From assembly GCF_900112685.1 (NCBI RefSeq), contig NZ_FOMS01000002.1, positions 124,001-188,000 on the forward strand: a stretch of DNA of 64,000 bases. Reading direction: 5' to 3'. The translations under genes were made by a program, and so were the position numbers. The notes under the pieces are model-generated. The model was not told the DNA's origin, ran no database searches, and saw only the letters and a list, made by a program, of their open reading frames with translations. Position 1 is the first letter of the stretch. Each line of letters begins with the position of its first letter. Positions 1-7,684 of this stretch are shown here, one piece after another. Source of the stretch: Roseivivax sediminis. Its GTDB lineage: Bacteria > Pseudomonadota > Alphaproteobacteria > Rhodobacterales > Rhodobacteraceae.

Positions 1-435
1 GCCGTCGGTCGGCTGCTCCACCAGAGCGTCGGCAGCCAGCCAGCCGCCGTCCCAGCCGCGCCCGAGGCTGAGGCCCGGGCGGACCACCTGACGCCCCGCG
101 ATCCGCCCGAACCCGAGCTGAACGGCAGCCTTGATCGGCCAGTCCTGCGGCGTGATCGGGTATTGCAGGAAACCGATGGTCTTGATCTCGCCCGACACCG
201 CCCGGCCGAGGTCGAGCCCGAGCGTCAGCTTCCGTGTCAGCCCGTATTCGAGGTAGAGCGCGTCGTACCGCCCGGTCGGCTCCGTCGAGGTCCAGGTCTC
301 GATCGCTCGCGGCCAGGACAGGTGCACCGCACCCGAGGCGTACCAGGTGCCGCGTTCGCGCGGCCACGCCCCGGCTGCCGCCCCGGTCGCGGCGCAGATC
401 AGCGCCACCATGCACGCCCATGCCAAGATCCGCAT
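1..435 (-). CDS. Exported protein of unknown function (3' part beyond the window)
   Basis: The reading frame starts with ATG at 435 and runs off the left edge, so only the first 145 residues are seen. A GGGAGAGG ribosome site lies 6-13 bases upstream. Residues 1-22 look like a signal peptide (MRILAW, then a hydrophobic run ending AAAGA). The rest is rich in Trp, Tyr and Gly with alternating polar and hydrophobic stretches such as YDALYLEYGLTRKLTLGLDL, the pattern of outer-membrane beta strands. I do not recognise a family; an outer-membrane or periplasmic protein is inferred from signal and composition only. It is divergent from parA, and the spacer between them carries a CtrA-like site. Confidence 0.65.
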   Translation of the reverse strand, partial: MRILAWACMVALICAATGAAAGAWPRERGTWYASGAVHLSWPRAIETWTSTEPTGRYDALYLEYGLTRKLTLGLDLGRAVSGEIKTIGFLQYPITPQDWPIKAAVQLGFGRIAGRQVVRPGLSLGRGWDGGWLAADALVEQPTDG

Positions 436-473
436 CGCACCTCTCCCGCGATGCCAGCTTCGCGGGCGCAAGG

Positions 474-488
474 TTAACGCTCGGTTAA
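474..488. promoter_or_regulatory. Perfect CtrA-type site TTAA-N7-TTAA
   Basis: TTAA at 474-477 and TTAA at 485-488 are separated by exactly seven bases (CGCTCGG), the full-site form bound by the alphaproteobacterial cell-cycle regulator CtrA. It lies 39 bases upstream of the exported-protein start and about 65-85 bases upstream of parA. Such an AT-only pair is unlikely by chance in such GC-rich sequence, but binding is inferred. Confidence 0.5.
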
Positions 489-571
489 GTTTTCCGCCGC
501 GCGCGCTGGTCAGGCCCCCCTGCCGCGTGCAACATGCGCGGTGGAGCGATGGAATGTCGGGGGCGGGACCC

Positions 572-1210
572 ATGGCCGGATCGGTGATCACCGTGGCGCA
601 GCAGAAGGGCGGGTCGGGCAAGACCACGCTCGCGGCCAATCTCGCCACGGGGTTCCTGCGGGCGGGCCGCTCCGTGGCGCTCATCGACACCGATCCGCAG
701 GGGTCGCTCGGCCGCTGGTTCATGACGAGGCTGGATGCCGCCGGGGGCGATCCGGACATGGAATTCGCCACATCCTCGGCCTGGGGCATCACCTACGAGA
801 CCCGCAAGCTCGCCGGGTCGCACGACGTCGTCATCGTCGACACGCCGCCCAAGGCCGACAGTGACCTGCGCCCGGCGCTGCGCATCGCGGATCTCGTGAT
901 CGTGCCGGTCTCTATGAGCCATGTGGACCTCTGGGCGACCGAGGGGGTGCTCGACCTCGCGCGGCGCGAGGGCAAGGAGGCGCTGGTGGTGCTCAACCGC
1001 GCGCGGGCGAACACACGGCTCGGCGCCGACGTGACGGCGCGCGCGCAGGAGCTTATGGCCCGCGTGGCCGAAACCCAGATCGCCAACCGCGTGATCTATG
1101 CCGAGGCGCTGGGCCAGGGGCGCGGCGCCGCAGAGGGCGGCAAGACCCCCGCGCGCGAGGAGGTCGACGCGCTGACCGCGGAGGTGGCGGCGCTGCTCGC
1201 AAGCGGCTAG
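572..1210 (+). CDS. ParA/Soj-family ATPase without an adjacent ParB
   Basis: 212-residue deviant Walker ATPase. Residues 1-20 hold the ParA signature VAQQKGGSGKTT with both the signature and P-loop lysines; DTDPQG near residue 40 is Walker A', and VIVDTPPKAD near residue 88 is Walker B. Length matches short orphan ParA proteins that position cargo rather than chromosomal ParA, and no parB lies next to it. ATG at 572 starts at the family's usual N-terminus; ATG at 554 would add MSGAGP. It heads a run with the next two genes (25 bases, then an overlap), so a cell-organisation role alongside zapE is possible but unproven. Confidence 0.85.
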   Translation: MAGSVITVAQQKGGSGKTTLAANLATGFLRAGRSVALIDTDPQGSLGRWFMTRLDAAGGDPDMEFATSSAWGITYETRKLAGSHDVVIVDTPPKADSDLRPALRIADLVIVPVSMSHVDLWATEGVLDLARREGKEALVVLNRARANTRLGADVTARAQELMARVAETQIANRVIYAEALGQGRGAAEGGKTPAREEVDALTAEVAALLASG

Positions 1211-1235
1211 GTGGGGCGGCGAAGGAGCGTAAACG

Positions 1236-2078
1236 ATGACCGATCTCGATGCCCTCGCCGGGCTGATCCGCGCCGACAGCGCTGCCCGCGGGCGCACGAT
1301 TTCTCGCCTGGGCTATTTCTGCGCGCCGTTCCGCCCCGTCTCGGGCCCGTTCTCGGACCGCGTAATCAAGGTGTATCGCGGCCTCGATGACCGTGCCGAA
1401 CTCGACCGGCTGGCCGAGGCGCACGACGCCTATGTCGCCGCGCTGAAAGGTGCGGGCGTGCCGATGCCCGACACCGAGTTTCATCTTGTCCCGGTGGACG
1501 GCGTCACCGTCCCGGTCGTGGTACAGGAGGCGCTGCCCGAGGACGCATTGATGCGCCCGCGGATGCAGGCCGGCACGCGTGAGGAGACGCTGGCGATGAT
1601 GTCCGCGTCCGGGGAGGTGATCGCCCGCTTCTGGCTGAACACGCGCGGCAGCGAGACGCGCATCGGCTTCCACCCCTCGATCCGCAACTTCGCGATCGTG
1701 GAGGGAGAGGCGGTGTTCTTCGACACCTTCCCGCCGCTCATCGGCTATTCGCGCGAGGAGATGGGGCGCCTTCTTCTGGTGTTTTCCGACAGCCGCCTGA
1801 TGCGCACTCTCGGCCCGCTGATGAAGCGCCGCGTGACCGGCATCCAGGACGAATGGTATTCGGCGCCCGAGACGCTGGTCGGGCTCGTCGGCTCCGCCTG
1901 CCGGCTCAGGCCCGAACATGCGGAGGCGTACCTCGCCTGGGGGCGCGACTTCGCCCGGGATCGCATGAGCCCCTGGGCCGAAGAGGCGCTTCCCGGGCTG
2001 CAAGAGCCGCCACGCCTGCCGGGCTACTGGACCGGGGTGCGCAGGCTGCTGGGCCTGCAGGGCGAGCCCAATGTCTGA
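1236..2078 (+). CDS. Protein of unknown function with kinase-fold-like motifs
   Basis: 280 residues, soluble, no signal peptide; GGAG precedes the ATG. I do not recognise the family by name. Spaced motifs suggest an aminoglycoside-phosphotransferase/protein-kinase fold: a beta-3-like lysine in RVIKVYR (K45), a hinge-like VVVQEALPED (95-103), a catalytic-loop-like FHPSIRNFAI (145-154) with N151, and FFDTFPP with D163 where the metal-binding DFG Asp would sit. The position of the catalytic Asp holds His146, so it may be inactive or divergent. Its last 8 bases overlap zapE (ATGTCTGA), indicating translational coupling. Function unknown. Confidence 0.7.
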   Translation: MTDLDALAGLIRADSAARGRTISRLGYFCAPFRPVSGPFSDRVIKVYRGLDDRAELDRLAEAHDAYVAALKGAGVPMPDTEFHLVPVDGVTVPVVVQEALPEDALMRPRMQAGTREETLAMMSASGEVIARFWLNTRGSETRIGFHPSIRNFAIVEGEAVFFDTFPPLIGYSREEMGRLLLVFSDSRLMRTLGPLMKRRVTGIQDEWYSAPETLVGLVGSACRLRPEHAEAYLAWGRDFARDRMSPWAEEALPGLQEPPRLPGYWTGVRRLLGLQGEPNV

Positions 2079-3135
2079 GACGCTGCCCGCTTACTACGCG
2101 CGCCTCGTCGCCGAGGGCAGGCTTGAGGCCGACCCGGTGCAGGAATCCGCGCTGCCCGAGTTCGAGCGCATCCGCGCCGAGCTGGCGAAGCCGCGCAGGG
2201 GAGGCCTTTTCCGAAAGGCGCCGCCGCCGCCGAAGGGCCTCTATCTCTGGGGCGGAGTCGGGCGCGGCAAGTCGATGCTGATGGATCTGTTCGTGGAGAC
2301 GCTGGAGGTGCCGGCGCGGCGCGTGCATTTCCATGCCTTCATGCAGGAGGTGCAGTCCGGCGTGCACATGGAGCGCCAGCGCGGCCGCGAGGACCCGATT
2401 GCGCCGGTGGCGCGGCGGGTGTCGGACCAGGTGAAGGTCTTCGCCTTCGACGAGATGCAGATCACAGATATCGCCGACGCGATGATCGTCGGGCGGCTCT
2501 TCGAGAAGCTGTTCGACGCGGGCTGCGTGGTGGTCACCACATCGAACCGGGTGCCTGACGATCTCTACAAGGACGGGCTCAACCGAGAGCTTTTCCTGCC
2601 GTTCATCGCCGTGCTCAAGGAGAACATGGAGGTGCGCGAGCTGAAGGCCGCGCGCGACTACCGGCAGGACCGGCTGGCGGGGCGGCAGGTCTACTTTTCC
2701 CCGAACGACGCGGCCGCGCGGGAACAGATCGAGGAGGTCTGGCAGAAACTCTCCGACGGCCGCGAGGAGACGCTGGAGCTGAACGTGAAGGGCAGGGTGC
2801 TGACGCTGCCGCGGTTCTCCAGCGGCGTGGCGCGGGCGTCGTTCTACGATCTCTGCGGGCGCATGCTCGGCCCGGCGGATTACCTCAAGCTGGCCGACAC
2901 GGTGCGCGTTCTGATCCTTGAGGACGTCCCACGCCTTGGCCGGCAGAACTTCAACGAGGCCAAGCGCTTCGTGACGCTGGTCGATGCGCTTTACGAGGCG
3001 GGCACGCAATTGGTGATGTCGGCCGCGGCCGAGCCCGATTACCTCTACGTGGAGGGCGCCGGCGCGTTCGAGTTCGAGCGCACGGCGAGCCGGCTGATGG
3101 AGATGCGGTCGGCCGAATGGGCCGAAGAGGAGTAA
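2071..3135 (+). CDS. zapE: ZapE/AFG1-family ATPase (cell division)
   Basis: 354-residue AFG1-type AAA ATPase. Walker A is GGVGRGKS at residues 61-68, Walker B VFAFDE at 123-128, and TTSNRVPDDLY further on is the sensor region typical of the family. Length equals that of bacterial ZapE. Known members act at the inner face of the membrane, associate with FtsZ during late constriction and destabilise FtsZ polymers in the presence of ATP; the mitochondrial homologue Lace1/Afg1 helps degrade respiratory proteins. The start overlaps the previous gene by 8 bases. Convergent with folC across 373 bases. Confidence 0.92.
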   Translation: MSETLPAYYARLVAEGRLEADPVQESALPEFERIRAELAKPRRGGLFRKAPPPPKGLYLWGGVGRGKSMLMDLFVETLEVPARRVHFHAFMQEVQSGVHMERQRGREDPIAPVARRVSDQVKVFAFDEMQITDIADAMIVGRLFEKLFDAGCVVVTTSNRVPDDLYKDGLNRELFLPFIAVLKENMEVRELKAARDYRQDRLAGRQVYFSPNDAAAREQIEEVWQKLSDGREETLELNVKGRVLTLPRFSSGVARASFYDLCGRMLGPADYLKLADTVRVLILEDVPRLGRQNFNEAKRFVTLVDALYEAGTQLVMSAAAEPDYLYVEGAGAFEFERTASRLMEMRSAEWAEEE

Positions 3136-3151
3136 GGTGCGACCTCACGGC

Positions 3152-3177
3152 AAAAAAAACGGGTCCCGAAGGACCCG
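3152..3177 (-). terminator. Strong intrinsic terminator, minus strand
   Basis: The inverted repeat CGGGTCC/GGACCCG (3160-3166 and 3171-3177) encloses a tetraloop, UUCG when read on the minus strand, followed on that strand by eight consecutive T (3159 to 3152). This is a textbook Rho-independent terminator for transcripts running leftward, from folC or from a separate small RNA. The plus strand has no T-run after the stem, so it is not zapE's own classical terminator. Confidence 0.8.
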
Positions 3178-3373
3178 CAGGAGACTGCCCGTGATCGTTT
3201 CTCTGCCTGTATGGCCGGTGACGGGTGCCTGACGCCCGTCGCCGTCCCGATACCTGGAATAGTGCAGCCGTGCCGCCCCGCGCCATCGCATCAGAGCGGG
3301 TCGAAACCCTTGCCGTCTTGATGATGTGCGTCCCTGCCGATGGTCGCCGTTCCGGACTGTTCCCATCGAAGTT
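3152..3373 (-). ncRNA. Candidate small RNA or folC 3'UTR ending at the terminator
   Basis: The 373 bases between zapE and folC hold no credible gene, yet a strong minus-strand terminator sits 330 bases past the folC stop. On the minus strand an AT-rich patch offers a -35-like TTGACC (3408-3403), a 17-base spacer and a weak -10-like CAGATT (3385-3380), predicting a transcript from about 3373. The body can form a GGGT-TTCG-ACCC hairpin near 3296-3310. It does not match tmRNA, SRP RNA or RNase P RNA signatures that I know. A long folC 3'UTR is the main alternative. Confidence 0.3.
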
Positions 3374-3508
3374 GTACCAAATCTGCCATAATGGCGCGAA
3401 TCGGTCAATATATAGTATTGCTCTACGCCCGATTGTTCTCCGGTCGGGCAGGTTACCAGATATTGGTGAGAAATTCCCGAATCGGTTCAATAAGTTGAAT
3501 CGCGGCTT

Positions 3509-4783
3509 TCAGCCGTTCTCGCGCAGGATCGCCCCGGCAAGGTAGAGCGAGCCGCAGAGCAGGATGCGGGCCTGCGGTGCCTCGGTCGCGATCGCTTCCA
3601 CCGCATCGAGGGCGGAAGACGCGGTGCTGGCGGGCAGGCCGGCGGCGCGCGCGGCCGTCGCTGTGTCCTCGGGCGAAAGCGTCGCCGCCTCGTCCGGGAC
3701 CGGCACGGCGGTCAGGTGGGCGACGTGGCCCGCGAACGGTCGCAGGTAGCCGACGATGTCCTTGGTGTTCAGCATCCCGCAGACGAGGTAGGTCGGCCTT
3801 GGCGGCAGCGTCGCCAGATGCGCCGCGAGCGCGCGGCCCGCCGCCGGGTTGTGCCCGCCATCGAGCCAGAGCTGCGCGTTTGGCGCCGCCTCCACCAGCG
3901 GGCCATGGCTCAGCCGTTGCATCCGCGCGGGCCAGTCGGCGCGCGTGACGGCGGCCTCGAACGCGGCCTCGCCGCAGCCGAGCTGTCGCAGGACGGCCAG
4001 CGCCGCGCCCGCGTTGTCGATCTGGTAGGCGCCGGGCAGGTTCGGCAGGGGCAGATCCAGCAGGCCGGTTTCGTCCTGGTAGACCAACCGCCCTCGCTCC
4101 TCGAAGGCGTGCCAGTGCTGGCCGCGGGCGAAAAGCGGTGCGCCGACACGCTCCGCCCGCCGCTCGATCACCTCCAGCCCCGCGTCTTCCTGCGGGCCGA
4201 CGATGCAGGGCGCGCCGCGCTTGAGGATACCGGCCTTCTCGCCGGCGATCTCTTCCAGCGTCTCGCCCAGGTATTGCTGGTGGTCGAGCGCCACCGGCGT
4301 GATCACCGTGGCGCGGGGTGCGTCGATCACGTTGGTCGCGTCGAGCCGCCCGCCCAGCCCGACCTCGAGAAGCGTGTAATCCGCCGGCGTCCGCGCAAAG
4401 GCGAGGATCGCGGCGCAGGTGGTGATCTCGAAATAGGTGATAGGATCGCTGCCGTTGGCAGCGTGTACCTCGTCCAGAAGCTCGGTCAGCGCGGCTTCGG
4501 AGATCAGCTCCCCGGCCAGCCGGATGCGTTCGTGGAACCGCGCGAGGTGCGGCGAGGTATAGGCATGGACGCGCTTGCCCTCCGCCTCCAGCCCGGCGCG
4601 GATCATCGCCTGGGTCGATCCCTTGCCGTTTGTCCCGGCGATATGGATCACCGGCGGCAGATGCCGTTCGGGATGGTCCAGCCGCTCCAGAAGGCGCCAG
4701 ACACGGTCGAGCGTGAGGTCGATGATCTTGGGGTGCAGCGCCATCATCCGTTGCAGGATGTGGTCGGAGGTGAGACCGGTCAT
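3509..4783 (-). CDS. folC: Dihydrofolate synthase / folylpolyglutamate synthase
   Basis: 424 residues, Mur-ligase superfamily. The P-loop GTNGKGST is at residues 50-57, preceded by [18 protein letters not shown] is the family's substrate loop. The central domain follows ([14 protein letters not shown]), then a C-terminal Rossmann-like ligase domain with [10 protein letters not shown]. It adds glutamate to dihydropteroate and then to folates with ATP, in the cytoplasm. Its ATG overlaps the accD stop by four bases (ATGA, 4780-4783), the common accD-folC coupled operon. Confidence 0.95.
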   Translation of the reverse strand: MTGLTSDHILQRMMALHPKIIDLTLDRVWRLLERLDHPERHLPPVIHIAGTNGKGSTQAMIRAGLEAEGKRVHAYTSPHLARFHERIRLAGELISEAALTELLDEVHAANGSDPITYFEITTCAAILAFARTPADYTLLEVGLGGRLDATNVIDAPRATVITPVALDHQQYLGETLEEIAGEKAGILKRGAPCIVGPQEDAGLEVIERRAERVGAPLFARGQHWHAFEERGRLVYQDETGLLDLPLPNLPGAYQIDNAGAALAVLRQLGCGEAAFEAAVTRADWPARMQRLSHGPLVEAAPNAQLWLDGGHNPAAGRALAAHLATLPPRPTYLVCGMLNTKDIVGYLRPFAGHVAHLTAVPVPDEAATLSPEDTATAARAAGLPASTASSALDAVEAIATEAPQARILLCGSLYLAGAILRENG

Positions 4784-5736
4784 TTCCGCGCCGGTGCCTC
4801 GGTTCCGGGGGCGGCTTCGCCGCCCTCCTCCTCTGGAGCCTCGTCGGCAATGCTCTCGGGGGGCGGCAGTTCACCCCAGACGGCGGGGGGCATGTCCATC
4901 ATCATGCGCAGCATCACGATCAGCTCTTCGCGCAGCTTCCGACGGTCGGTGACGCGGTCGAGCATCCCATGCTCAAGCAGGTATTCCGCGCGCTGGAAGC
5001 CCTCGGGCAGTTTTTCGCGGATCGTCTGTTCGATCACACGCGGTCCGGCAAAGCAGATGAGCGCGCCGGGCTCGGCAATCTGGACGTCGCCGAGCATCGC
5101 GTAGGAGGCCGTGACGCCGCCTGTGGTCGGATGCGTCAGCACGACGATATAGGGCAGGTTCGCCTCGCGCAGCATCTGGATCGCGACGGTGGTACGCGGC
5201 ATCTGCATCAGCGACAGGATGCCCTCCTGCATCCGCGCGCCGCCGGCGGCGGAGAAGAGGACCAGCGGGCGGCGCATCTTCACCGCCTCCTCGGCGGCCT
5301 TGATGATCGCGTTGCCCACGAACATGCCCATCGATCCGGCCATGAAGGAAAAGTCCTGCGCCACCGCGACGATCGGCGTGCGCCCGATCTCGCCCTGCGC
5401 GATCAGCATCGCCTCCTTCTCACCGGTGCTCTTCTGGGCCGCCTTCAGGCGGTCGGGATAGCGCTTCTGGTCGCGGAACTGCAGCGGGTCGGGCACCGGG
5501 TCGGGCACAGCGATCTCCGCGAACATGCCGCCGTCGAACAGAGCCTTGAAGCGCTTGCGCGGCGTGATCCCCATGTGATGCCCGCAATTGGAGCAGACAT
5601 GGAGGTTGTCCGTCAGGTCGCGGTGAAACAGCATGGTTCCGCAGCTGTCGCACTTCGTCCACAGGTTTTCCGGGACCTCCCGACGCGAAAAGATCGAGTT
5701 GATCCGGGGGCGGACGTAGTTCGAGATCCAGTTCAT
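4780..5736 (-). CDS. accD: Acetyl-CoA carboxylase carboxyltransferase subunit beta
   Basis: 318 residues. An N-terminal zinc ribbon is formed by Cys29, Cys32, Cys48 and Cys51 (CDSC and CSNC), which binds zinc in AccD. It is followed by the crotonase-fold carboxyltransferase core, with [12 protein letters not shown] and [16 protein letters not shown] marking the biotin and acetyl-CoA regions. With AccA it transfers CO2 from carboxybiotin to acetyl-CoA, the first step of fatty acid synthesis. The C-terminal tail is acidic and Ala/Pro-rich. First gene of the accD-folC unit. Confidence 0.96.
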   Translation of the reverse strand: MNWISNYVRPRINSIFSRREVPENLWTKCDSCGTMLFHRDLTDNLHVCSNCGHHMGITPRKRFKALFDGGMFAEIAVPDPVPDPLQFRDQKRYPDRLKAAQKSTGEKEAMLIAQGEIGRTPIVAVAQDFSFMAGSMGMFVGNAIIKAAEEAVKMRRPLVLFSAAGGARMQEGILSLMQMPRTTVAIQMLREANLPYIVVLTHPTTGGVTASYAMLGDVQIAEPGALICFAGPRVIEQTIREKLPEGFQRAEYLLEHGMLDRVTDRRKLREELIVMLRMMMDMPPAVWGELPPPESIADEAPEEEGGEAAPGTEAPARK

Positions 5737-5797
5737 CGACGGGTCCTGCGGGCATTCGTTCCGCGCAGGACTTAAGCCGCGTGAGTGGGGATTGCAA

Positions 5798-6757
5798 TCA
5801 AGCGGCGGAGCGGCCTGCGGGCTTGGACGATGCCGCGCGCAGCACGTCGAGGTAGTTGCCCGCCACCGTCATTCTGTCGCCGTGGCCCTTGTCGATCATC
5901 AGCCGGTGCAGCCTCGGCAGGTTGTGGGCCGGCACATGCATCACGAGGTGATGTTCGAGGTGGTAGTTCACCCAATAGGGCGCGACGAGCAGCCGTTCGA
6001 GCCAGTTGGCCCGTGTCGTGCGGGTGTTCCGCAGTGGGTCGTCCGAGAATTCCACAGCGCCGTGTTCGGCGATGTTGCGGATGCGCAGCACGGCCTGGAA
6101 CCAGGTCAGAAGCGGCAGGACCCAGAAGGCGAGCCAGCCCCACCACGCGCCGGTGACCGCCCAGAAAAGCGCGAAAAGCACCGCGTTGGCGACGATCGCG
6201 CGGCCGAGCACGGGGCCCGAGAACGCCTGCGCGAGGTCCTGGCTCGACGGCTCGCCCTCCACCTCTCCGGCCATCTTGAAGGCGAACATGATCTGCTGGG
6301 CGCGCTGCTTGATCCCGGTCTGACCGGTGAGATCGCGGATCAGCTTGCGCCGGAGCGACGCGCGCGTGGTCGGGAAGGGTTTCGACAGCTTCAGGTCCGG
6401 GTCGCGGTCGGTCTGGGTGTAGCGGTGATGCGTCAGGTGGTAATGGCGGTATTCCGGCAGGTCGGCGATGATCGGACGCCCGCAGAGCCATTCGCCCGCG
6501 AATTCGTTGAGCCGCTTTGTCCTGAAGAGCGCGTTGTGCGCCGCCTCGTGCATCAGGATCGCAAGGCCGAGCTGGCGCGAGCCGATGACCAGCACCGCCA
6601 GGATGAAGGTCAGCGGGTTCGGCCAGAGCGCGAAAAGCGCCGCCGCCCCGAAGATCAGCCCCCAGCAATGCGCGATGAGCCAGTATCCCCACGCGTCCGA
6701 GCGGCCCGAGAGCGCGCGGATCTCCTCCGATGTCAGGAATGCCTTGCCAGGTGTCAT
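5798..6757 (-). CDS. Membrane fatty acid desaturase family protein
   Basis: 319 residues with the three histidine boxes of di-iron membrane desaturases: HEAAH at 70-74, HYHLTHH at 105-111 and YHLEHH toward the C-terminus. Hydrophobic segments around residues 25-65 and 170-210 supply the membrane hairpins. The enzyme should insert a double bond into an acyl chain, or hydroxylate a related lipid, using O2 and reductant at the inner membrane. The exact substrate cannot be read from sequence. It lies 61 bases upstream of accD on the same strand, which fits lipid synthesis, but a shared transcript is inference. Confidence 0.85.
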   Translation of the reverse strand: MTPGKAFLTSEEIRALSGRSDAWGYWLIAHCWGLIFGAAALFALWPNPLTFILAVLVIGSRQLGLAILMHEAAHNALFRTKRLNEFAGEWLCGRPIIADLPEYRHYHLTHHRYTQTDRDPDLKLSKPFPTTRASLRRKLIRDLTGQTGIKQRAQQIMFAFKMAGEVEGEPSSQDLAQAFSGPVLGRAIVANAVLFALFWAVTGAWWGWLAFWVLPLLTWFQAVLRIRNIAEHGAVEFSDDPLRNTRTTRANWLERLLVAPYWVNYHLEHHLVMHVPAHNLPRLHRLMIDKGHGDRMTVAGNYLDVLRAASSKPAGRSAA

Positions 6758-6919
6758 CGCGTCCTCCCCGCGTCACGCCTGCGTTCGCGTGAAGAGTGTG
6801 GGCCCCGGCCTCCGCGCCTGTCAATTCACCTGCGCGCGGGACGCTGCGTCGCACCGGCTTTGAACCGGCGCGCGGCCGCGCTAGACCGTGGCCCCGATGC
6901 GGCAAACGAGGGGACGGGC

Positions 6920-7681
6920 ATGCTGATCGTGATTTCGCCGGCCAAGCGGCTCGACTGGACGGAGCGGGCGGTGGAGACGACCGCGCCCGCCTTCGAGGCC
7001 GACGCGCTGCGGCTGGCCAAGACCGCGCGCAACCTGCCGCTGCGCGATCTGAAGGCGCTGATGGACCTGTCGAACGACCTCGCGCGGTTGAACCGGGACC
7101 GGTTCCGGGACTTCGCGGAGACGCCGACCGACACGCGGCCCGCCGCCTTCGCCTTTGCCGGGGACACCTATCAGGGGCTCGAGGCGGCCTCCCTCGATCC
7201 CGACGAACTGGACTGGGCGCAAGATCATCTGCGCATCCTGTCGGGTCTCTACGGGCTGTTGCGGCCGCGCGACGCGATCCAGCCCTACCGGCTGGAGATG
7301 GGCTCGCGCCTGCGCACGCGGCGGGGCAAGTCGCTCTACGATTACTGGCGCGACACGCTGGCCAAGGCGCTGCGGGCCGAGGCCGAGGCACTGGGCACGG
7401 ACACGCTCATCAACTGCGCGAGCCAGGAATATTTCGGCGCGGTGCCGCTGAAGGCGCTGAACCTGCGGGTGGTCACGCCGCACTTCATGGAGGACAAGGG
7501 CGGCACGCCGAAGGTGGTCAGCTTCTACGCCAAGCGGGCGCGCGGGGCGATGGCGCGCTTCATCGTGCAGAACCGGCTGACCGATCCCGAAGCCCTGCGC
7601 GATTTCGACGCCGGCGGCTACGAATGGCGCCCCGACCTGTCGGAGCCGGATCGTCCGGTCTTCGTGCGTGACGCGGGCTAG
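6920..7681 (+). CDS. yaaA: YaaA-family peroxide stress protein
   Basis: 253 residues, the full length of the YaaA (DUF328/UPF0246) family. It begins MLIVISPAKRLDW and contains the conserved SGLYGLLRPRDAIQPYRLEM block and NCASQEYF. E. coli YaaA is induced by OxyR and lowers free intracellular iron during peroxide stress, and it binds DNA with a distinctive fold. ATG 6920 is preceded by GAGGGGAC; the open frame extends far upstream but without family similarity. It ends three bases before the convergent histidine kinase gene. Confidence 0.92.
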   Translation: MLIVISPAKRLDWTERAVETTAPAFEADALRLAKTARNLPLRDLKALMDLSNDLARLNRDRFRDFAETPTDTRPAAFAFAGDTYQGLEAASLDPDELDWAQDHLRILSGLYGLLRPRDAIQPYRLEMGSRLRTRRGKSLYDYWRDTLAKALRAEAEALGTDTLINCASQEYFGAVPLKALNLRVVTPHFMEDKGGTPKVVSFYAKRARGAMARFIVQNRLTDPEALRDFDAGGYEWRPDLSEPDRPVFVRDAG

Positions 7682-7684
7682 GCG

